Below are positions 47,325 to 52,770 of a stretch of 52,770 bases of DNA, in pieces (the stretch's first letter is position 1; every line of letters begins with the position of its first letter). The notes beneath the pieces were generated by a model. It was given only the letters and a program-made list of their open reading frames with translations. It was not told where the DNA came from and did no database searches. The stretch is from contig JABDMC010000301.1 of assembly GCA_013001695.1 (NCBI GenBank), positions 1-52,770 of the forward strand, written 5' to 3'. The position numbers and the translations under genes were made by a program. This DNA is from Akkermansiaceae bacterium. Its GTDB lineage: Bacteria > Verrucomicrobiota > Verrucomicrobiia > Verrucomicrobiales > Akkermansiaceae.

Positions 47325-48815
47325 CTACGCGGCGAGCTGCTTCAACTCCGCCGCCACCTTGGGATGGTCGCAGTATGGGTCGCGGTGCTTCTTCCCGTAG
47401 GCCGCGAGGGCCGCCGCGAGGCGCTGCACGGTGGCCTTCCTGCCGGGTGCGGCGATGAAGTTCCGCAGTTCATCGGGATCGTCCTCGAGATCGAGGAGCC
47501 ACGGCTCGTCCTGTGACGAGAGGATCAGCTTGTAGCGCGGGGTCACCGCGGAGATCCAGCCCACGCCGGCCTTGCCCGGGCGGCCGGTGCTGCGCATGAA
47601 GGTGACGTCGTCCCAGCCGGCCGGGGCCGTTCCCTTGGTGAAGAGGGGCGCGCAGTTCCGGCCCTCCTCCTTGCCGGCGGTGGCGGCGCCCATCATGGCC
47701 AGCATGGTCGGCAGGAAGTCGACGGTGTTGAGCACCTCGTCGATGCGGAGGCCGGCCTTGATGTCCCGCGGGTAGCGGACCACGAAGGGGACCTTGGCGG
47801 AGGCCTCGAGCGGAACGCCCTTGTTCTGCCGCCGGTGCTCGCCGCGCATGTCGCCGTGGTCGGCGGTGAACACCACGATGGTGTTGTCCAGCAACCCGCG
47901 GTCCTCGAGGTGCTGCACGATGCGGCCCACGTTGTCGTCGATGCACTTCATCATCCCGTGGTACTGGGCCATCCTGTAGTTGCACTTCGCGGCGGGCTTC
48001 GCCCAGCTCGGCGCCTTGGCGGCGTCCTTGTCGAAGGTGCGGGGCTTCTCGACCACCTCGTCGTCGAACATGGTGTCGTACGGGGCCCGCACCGTGTCGG
48101 GTCCGTGCGGGTCCGGGATGCTCAGCATGTAGCAGAACGGCTCGTCGCGGTGGGCGTCGATGAACTCCATGGCCTTGTTCGACAGCCAGTCGGTGGCGAA
48201 GGATTGCTTGTCGGCGCCCTTCACGCTGTAGTCCGGCTTGCCGCGTTTGCGGGCCTTGACGCGCGGGCCGTCGGCGGTGTCCTCGAACTGCTTCCAGTGG
48301 CCGCGGTTGAACATGTAGCGGTTGTCGGCGAAGCCGAACTTGCGATCCGGCGCCCACTGCGGTTTCCCGTCGCCATCGAGGTGCCACTTCCCGGCGTATC
48401 CGGTGGCGTAGCCGGCATGCCCGAGGAGTTCCGCGAAGCTGATGATGCCGTCGCGGAGGTGGATGTTGTTGTTGGTGACCGGGGTGTTCTGCGGGAACCG
48501 TCCGCTGATGAACGACGACCGCGACGGGGAACAGACCGGCGTGGCGGCATAGAACTTGGTGCAGAGCGCCCCTTCCCGGGCCAGCCGGTCGATGTGCGGG
48601 GTCTCGCACACCGCGCCGGGCTTCCGTCCCCACATGAAGGCCTGCCCGGGCGGCAGGGTGGCGCGGTAGCAGCCGAGGGTGCGGAAGTTCAACTCGTCAC
48701 AGTGGATGATCAGGAGGTTCGGCTTCTTCCCGGGGGCCGAAGCCCCGGGGAGGGCGGGGGCGGCGAGGGCGGCGCTCGAGGCGGTGGTGGTCTTGAGGAA
48801 GCGGCGGCGTTTCAT
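47325..48815 (-). CDS. Sulfatase, CSPSR type, Tat-like signal
   Basis: 496 residues. N-terminus MKRRRFLKTTTASSAALAAP is a twin-arginine-like leader, unlike the Sec signals of most other sulfatases here. Metal ligands in NLLIIHCDELNFRTLG (Asp40, Glu41); maturation motif C95-S-P-S-R in TPVCSPSRSSF; then GKWHLDGDG, IPDPHGPD, TADHGDM, and a C-terminal LLDLEDDPDELRNF. The second acidic residue is Glu in place of Asp, a variation seen in some family members. Export through Tat would carry it folded, possibly already modified. The gene is separated by 350 bases from korA downstream and is divergent from the subtilase-like gene. Confidence 0.92.
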   Translation of the reverse strand: MKRRRFLKTTTASSAALAAPALPGASAPGKKPNLLIIHCDELNFRTLGCYRATLPPGQAFMWGRKPGAVCETPHIDRLAREGALCTKFYAATPVCSPSRSSFISGRFPQNTPVTNNNIHLRDGIISFAELLGHAGYATGYAGKWHLDGDGKPQWAPDRKFGFADNRYMFNRGHWKQFEDTADGPRVKARKRGKPDYSVKGADKQSFATDWLSNKAMEFIDAHRDEPFCYMLSIPDPHGPDTVRAPYDTMFDDEVVEKPRTFDKDAAKAPSWAKPAAKCNYRMAQYHGMMKCIDDNVGRIVQHLEDRGLLDNTIVVFTADHGDMRGEHRRQNKGVPLEASAKVPFVVRYPRDIKAGLRIDEVLNTVDFLPTMLAMMGAATAGKEEGRNCAPLFTKGTAPAGWDDVTFMRSTGRPGKAGVGWISAVTPRYKLILSSQDEPWLLDLEDDPDELRNFIAAPGRKATVQRLAAALAAYGKKHRDPYCDHPKVAAELKQLAA

Positions 48816-48932
48816 GGGGATGGTCGGGATGGGAACCGCCCGGCGGGGGGAGGGGCCGGAGGCAGAGGGTTACGGGCCTCATCCGCGCCGGCTTTCTTCC
48901 CGGTTTCCGGGCCCTCCTCCCTATTTGCGAGG

Positions 48933-50507
48933 ATGGGAAGTGGCGTATCCCGGCGATGCCGTTATAATCCGCTCGTGGCCTCCCCCCGTCACAATCGCAC
49001 TTGCCTCGCCGTTTGCGTGGTGGCCCTGGCCGCCGGCGCCGGTTCGGCGGCGGCCCAGTGGAAGCAGACCTCCGGCTTCAACGCCCTCAACGCCTTTCTC
49101 GACGGCGTCGGGGTGCCGGATGGCAGCGGCGTGCTGGCCGGGCAGGTCGAGGCCCTCGAGGGGGGCTACAAGTACCTCCCGCATGCCGCGGGGGCGGGCA
49201 CCGGCACCAATTTCACCGGGAAGGTCATCACCGACGTCACCGGGGTCGGCGGTGACGTCAGCGGTCACTCCAGGGTGGTGGGCTACAACTTCTTCGGCAA
49301 CGTCCGGAGCATATGCACGGGGCTGGTCGACGCGCACTGCTGGAGTGCGGGGGACTTCATCGACAACGTCCTGAAGGTCGACAACGGGCAGGTTGCGGAG
49401 TTCGCGCCCGACGTCGGCAACTTCTCCTGGGCGATCGCCTCGGACCTCGATCCCGTCTTCGACGGAACCGACATTTGCCGGCGGCTTGACCACCTCATCA
49501 ACCAATCGGGTTTCATCGCCATGGTGGGAACCACCAATGATACCACGGCCGCTCTTCCTGAAGCGATGGTTCCCTGCTACAACGTCATTTCCGTCGGGCG
49601 GTCGACCGGCGTCCACGCCGCGGGCTTTACTCCGTTGACCAGGGACGGTCCCGGGCGGATCAAGCCGGAGATCGTGGTGGAGCATGACCTCACAAGCTGG
49701 TCCACGGCGGCGGCCTCCTCGATGGCGGCGGCCTTGCATTCGGCGGCGCCCGCCGCCGCGCAGCGATCCGAGGTCATGAAGGCCATCATCATGGCGGGGG
49801 CCACCAAGGAGGAAGTCGCGTCATGGGACAAGACCGCCAGCCGGCCGCTCGACGACGTCTACGGGGCGGGACTGATGAACGTCTTCCACAGCTACCGGAT
49901 CCTGGTGGCCGGCAACCAGGCTCCCGGGGTGGTGCCGCGGCGGGGGTGGGACCTCCTTTCCCTCGGCAGCCTCGGATCGGCAACCTACACCTTCACCATC
50001 GATCCCAGCGCGGAAGAGGGGGAGTTCTCCCTCATGGCGACCTGGAACCGGACCTTGACTTACGCGGATCCGCCCGGCCCGCGCCCCGGGGCATACAACC
50101 CGGACCTGCTGCCCAATGTCGACCTCCAGTTCCACGACGGGGCGACCATCATCCAGGAAAGCAGCAGCCCCGTCGACAACGTGGAGCACATCTATTTCCC
50201 CAGCCTGCCGCCGGGAACCTACACCCTGACCGTGAACACCGACCTCCCGGCCGAGGTCGGGATCGCCTGGCGGACCGAGCTGAAACAATCGCCCCGGGTC
50301 ACGAGGCCGTCCGTCCTTGCCGCAACGATCGGACTCGATGATCTCGTGACCGGCGCCGAGTACGACATCGAGCGCAGCCTCACCATCCCCTACTCGTGGT
50401 CGCAGCGGGATACGGTGACCGCCCCGGGGGCGTTCATGGACTGGACCGATCCCTCGCCGCCGGCTGGCGGGAAGGCCTATTACCGGCTGAATTACGGAAC
50501 GCCGTGA
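48933..50507 (+). CDS. Secreted subtilase-like (S8) protein
   Basis: 524 residues. Signal peptide to about 42 (LAVCVVALAAGAGSAAAQ). The catalytic triad of an S8 peptidase can be proposed: Asp63 in VPDGSGVLAGQVEAL, His112 in VSGHSRVVGYNF, and Ser255 in HDLTSWSTAAASSM, with Asn202 (GTTNDTT) for the oxyanion hole. The sequence around Ser is looser than GTSMA. After about 290 there is a beta-rich tail that ends in YYRLNYGTP. Possible starts are ATG 48933 and GTG 48975; a TATAAT at 48963-48968 lies directly before the latter and could mean a leaderless transcript if that start is used. Likely a secreted protease; activity not certain. Confidence 0.72.
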   Translation: MGSGVSRRCRYNPLVASPRHNRTCLAVCVVALAAGAGSAAAQWKQTSGFNALNAFLDGVGVPDGSGVLAGQVEALEGGYKYLPHAAGAGTGTNFTGKVITDVTGVGGDVSGHSRVVGYNFFGNVRSICTGLVDAHCWSAGDFIDNVLKVDNGQVAEFAPDVGNFSWAIASDLDPVFDGTDICRRLDHLINQSGFIAMVGTTNDTTAALPEAMVPCYNVISVGRSTGVHAAGFTPLTRDGPGRIKPEIVVEHDLTSWSTAAASSMAAALHSAAPAAAQRSEVMKAIIMAGATKEEVASWDKTASRPLDDVYGAGLMNVFHSYRILVAGNQAPGVVPRRGWDLLSLGSLGSATYTFTIDPSAEEGEFSLMATWNRTLTYADPPGPRPGAYNPDLLPNVDLQFHDGATIIQESSSPVDNVEHIYFPSLPPGTYTLTVNTDLPAEVGIAWRTELKQSPRVTRPSVLAATIGLDDLVTGAEYDIERSLTIPYSWSQRDTVTAPGAFMDWTDPSPPAGGKAYYRLNYGTP

Positions 50508-50652
50508 AGCGGCGCGCGCCGTCCGGATGGCCTGAATAAGGTCCGCCCCTTCCGCGTCCTACCTGTTGACGAGACCGGTGTCATCGCCGGCCGCGCCGCA
50601 CAGGAATGATGGAAACCGCCCCGGACGGCTTCGGTTGAAGGGGAGGAAACCG

Positions 50653-50787
50653 ATGAAGAGAACCATGTTCACGAGGATCAGACTGCACCTCTTCTGCCCG
50701 TGCCGGAATATCCGGCAGGCGCGGTTTCATGCCCTGGGCATTGTGAGGGAGTTTGTCCCGCGGAAACTCCGGACCTTCGTGCGGTAG
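50653..50787 (+). CDS. Possible small basic protein (44 residues)
   Basis: ATG at 50653 follows GGGAGGA (50641-50647) by five bases, one of the best Shine-Dalgarno matches in the window. The product (MKRTMFTRIRLHLFCPCRN...) is short, strongly basic, and has a Cys-x-Cys. No family recognised. It lies in the 283-base gap between convergent genes and would end directly before the next gene's stop codon. It could be chance. Confidence 0.3.
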   Translation: MKRTMFTRIRLHLFCPCRNIRQARFHALGIVREFVPRKLRTFVR

Positions 50788-50790
50788 GGC

Positions 50791-52770
50791 CTACAGGCCC
50801 AGCTCCTTCAGCTTCGGTTCAATCGCTTCCGCCCAGATGGCGTAGCCCTTTTGTTTCGGGTGCAGGGCGTCGGGCATGATCTCCTTCGTGAGGATCCCGT
50901 TTTCGTCGAGAAACTTCGCGCCGATGTCGAGGAAGTGGACGCGCTTGCCGTCGTGGAATTTCGCGATGCGCCCGTTGAGGGCGACGTTGATCTTGCGAAG
51001 CTTGTCATCCGGCCTGGCGCCCCGGGGGAAGACGCCGAGGAGGAGCACCTTGGCCCGCGGGCAGCGGGCCCGGAGGACCGACAGGATGCGCTCGATTCCG
51101 TCGGCGGTCTCGGAGGGATCCTGCTGGTTGTGCCCGGTGTTGTTGGTGCCGATCATGATGACCGCCACCCTGGCGTTCTGCTGCTTCCGGAGTTCGCCGT
51201 TGTTGAGCCGCCAGAGGACGTGCTCGGTCCGGTCTCCCGAGAACCCGAGGTTCAGGGCCTTCCGCCCGCCGTAGTACTTGTCCCAGGTCTCCTTGCCGGT
51301 GTTCTCCCACGAGTGCGTGATGGAATCGCCGATGAAGATCAGGTCGTGGCCGCCGGAATTGGCCTGCTTGATCTTCTCGGCGTGCCGGTTCTTCCACCAC
51401 CCCTGGTCGAGGCGATGCGCGGGGAGGACCGCGCTGTGCGCCCGGTAGTGGTCCTTCAGGGAGGCGTATTCCCGCCGCAACTCGCTCATGGTCGATGCAT
51501 AGGCGGGGTCGTCGTGCACGCTCTTCATCTGCTGCGGATCCTTCTCGTTGTCAAACAGCTGCCACTCGTCGTACTTCGGCGCATGGAACATCGTGTAGCG
51601 CTCGCTGCGCACCCCGTCGTGGGCCGCCACGCGGTGGGTGCTCTCCCCGTAGTAGGCGTAGTAGAGCGCCTTCCGCCAGTCCGCCGGGGCCTTGCCGCTG
51701 TTCTTCAGGAGGGGGAGGATGCTCTTCCCCTGCATGTCGCCGGGGACCGGCGCCCCGCAGATCTCGAGGAAGGTCGGGGCGTAGTCGATGTTCTGGATGA
51801 GGGCCTTGGTGGTGCTCCCCGGCTTGATGGTCCCCGGCCAGCGGATCACGAAGGGCATCTTGAAGCTCTCCTCGAACATCCACCGCTTGTCGTACCACCC
51901 GTGCTCCCCGAGGTAGAACCCCTGGTCCGACGAGTAGATCACGATGGTGTTCTTCGCGAGGCCGCTCTGGTCGAGGTAGTCGAGGATCTTTCCAACGCCG
52001 TCGTCGACGCTGGCGATGCTCTTCAGGTAGTCCTTCACGTAGCGCTGGTATTTCCAGCGGACGATGTCCTCGTCGCTGAGCTTGCCGGCCTTCATGTTGG
52101 CGATGAACTCCTGGTTCTCCGGCTCGTAGGCGGCGTCCCATGCCTTCTTCTGGGCCGCGGTCATCCGGTCGTACTGGCGGTTCGCGAGGCCGCTCATGAA
52201 GTGGTCGGGGAAGAGGTTCTCGCCGTGGAACTTCATGTCATTGCCCCAGTACATGTGGTCCTTGATGCCCATGGCGTGCTCCTTGAGCGTCTTGCTGCGG
52301 TTGGCGTAGTCGTCGAAGAGGGAATCGGGCTCGGGCATGGTGACGCCCTTGAAGAGGTCGAGGTGGCGGCCGGCGCCGGACCAGTTCCGGTGCGGGGCCT
52401 TGTACTGGATCATCGCGATGAAGGGCTTCTTCTTGTCGCGTCCGTCCTTGAGCCACTCGATGCCGAAGTCGGTGACGAGGTCGTTGCAGTGGCCCTCGTA
52501 GCGCTTCTTCGAGTTGTCCATCTCGATGAAGTCGGGGTTCCAGTAGGCGCCCTGGCCGGGGAGGATGCGCCAGAAATCGAAGCCGACGGGGTTCGAGTGG
52601 AGGTGCCACTTGCCGATCATGGCGGACTGGTAGCCGGTGTTCCCGAGAAGCTGGGGAAAGGTCTGCTGGAGGCCGTCGAAATGCGACGAGTTGTTGTCGA
52701 GAAAGCCGTTCATGTGGCTGTGCTTTCCGGTCAGGATGCAGGCCCGCGACGGGCCGCAGATCGAGTTGGC
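50791..52770 (-). CDS. Sulfatase-SGNH hydrolase fusion, 5' end cut by the window
   Basis: At least 659 residues; the frame runs out of the window at 52770, so the signal peptide and metal-binding start are not seen. The first visible residues include [14 protein letters not shown], giving the sulfatase maturation motif C-G-P-S-R. The sulfatase part follows with [39 protein letters not shown] and a C-terminal [14 protein letters not shown]. The last about 220 residues are a separate SGNH hydrolase domain: [16 protein letters not shown] (nucleophile Ser), [10 protein letters not shown] (Asn) and [17 protein letters not shown] (Asp and His). A single protein could thus remove sulfate and an acyl group, such as acetyl, from the same glycan. 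Confidence 0.92.
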   Translation of the reverse strand, partial: ANSICGPSRACILTGKHSHMNGFLDNNSSHFDGLQQTFPQLLGNTGYQSAMIGKWHLHSNPVGFDFWRILPGQGAYWNPDFIEMDNSKKRYEGHCNDLVTDFGIEWLKDGRDKKKPFIAMIQYKAPHRNWSGAGRHLDLFKGVTMPEPDSLFDDYANRSKTLKEHAMGIKDHMYWGNDMKFHGENLFPDHFMSGLANRQYDRMTAAQKKAWDAAYEPENQEFIANMKAGKLSDEDIVRWKYQRYVKDYLKSIASVDDGVGKILDYLDQSGLAKNTIVIYSSDQGFYLGEHGWYDKRWMFEESFKMPFVIRWPGTIKPGSTTKALIQNIDYAPTFLEICGAPVPGDMQGKSILPLLKNSGKAPADWRKALYYAYYGESTHRVAAHDGVRSERYTMFHAPKYDEWQLFDNEKDPQQMKSVHDDPAYASTMSELRREYASLKDHYRAHSAVLPAHRLDQGWWKNRHAEKIKQANSGGHDLIFIGDSITHSWENTGKETWDKYYGGRKALNLGFSGDRTEHVLWRLNNGELRKQQNARVAVIMIGTNNTGHNQQDPSETADGIERILSVLRARCPRAKVLLLGVFPRGARPDDKLRKINVALNGRIAKFHDGKRVHFLDIGAKFLDENGILTKEIMPDALHPKQKGYAIWAEAIEPKLKELGL

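Noticed and set aside
1-52770. CRISPR arrays, tRNA, rRNA, transposases
   Set aside because: I scanned the intergenic sequence for regularly spaced repeats, for T-loop-like GTTCGA patterns in clover-leaf context and for transposase-like proteins, and found none.

Overview
The window (about 52.8 kb, very GC-rich) looks like a chromosomal stretch of a member of Verrucomicrobiota, probably free-living and polysaccharide-degrading. Supporting signs are a pilin-like gene trio of a type I know from verrucomicrobial genomes, seven formylglycine-dependent sulfatases, a 1394-residue ThuA / SGNH / beta-propeller / HEAT / cupredoxin protein of PVC (Planctomycetes-Verrucomicrobia-Chlamydiae) style, a DUF1080 / propeller / cytochrome c fusion, a PEP-CTERM tail, weak Shine-Dalgarno sequences and several short inverted or tandem intergenic repeats. 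I see no rRNA, tRNA, CRISPR array, transposase or phage gene. The assignment is an inference from gene content.

Layout. 1-3112 (minus): three translationally coupled pilin-like genes. 3118-4769: a secreted hypothetical gene and a secreted double-psi-barrel-like protein with a clear promoter. 5405-10198 (plus): five secreted proteins of unrecognised families, including two paralogous pairs in mirrored order A1-B1-B2-A2. 10332-11476: a SprT-like zinc protein and a CHRD/PEP-CTERM protein. 11730-21708 (minus): two sulfatases, a DsbD N-terminal-like protein, the giant ThuA/cupredoxin protein and a third sulfatase. 21758-21973 (plus): a SelW-like gene of 71 codons with an in-frame TGA at the redox position and a bacterial SECIS-like hairpin behind it, so a probable selenoprotein that ordinary gene calling breaks. 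22153-26709 (minus): a multidomain calcium-repeat sulfatase and an SGNH-like protein without the usual serine. 26901-28193: a FadL-type porin.

28254-37005 (plus): a sugar-use block made of a DUF1080-propeller-cytochrome c protein, a sugar ABC transporter (binding protein, double ATPase, permease) and a flavin disulfide reductase. The binding protein is circularly permuted: its C-terminal half stands directly after the lipoprotein signal and its N-terminal half ends the protein. 37481-38807: a coiled-coil protein and a GNAT acetyltransferase. 38872-40593: a vanadium-dependent haloperoxidase with a Tat-like signal. 41392-44097: a multidomain sulfatase. 44214-46974: a two-gene 2-oxoacid:ferredoxin oxidoreductase (korA fused gamma-alpha, korB). 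47325-52770: a Tat-type sulfatase, a subtilase-like protein and a sulfatase-SGNH fusion cut by the window edge.

Taken together, the window combines desulfation and deacylation of sulfated polysaccharides (sulfatases, SGNH domains), periplasmic sugar oxidation or binding (propeller, heme and copper domains), sugar import (ABC transporter) and outer-membrane or surface functions (FadL porin, pilin-like trio, five-gene secreted cluster). No formylglycine-generating enzyme is encoded here, so sulfatase maturation must be supplied from elsewhere. The three most unusual observations are the selenocysteine SelW-like gene, the circularly permuted sugar-binding protein and the mirrored cluster of unknown secreted proteins.
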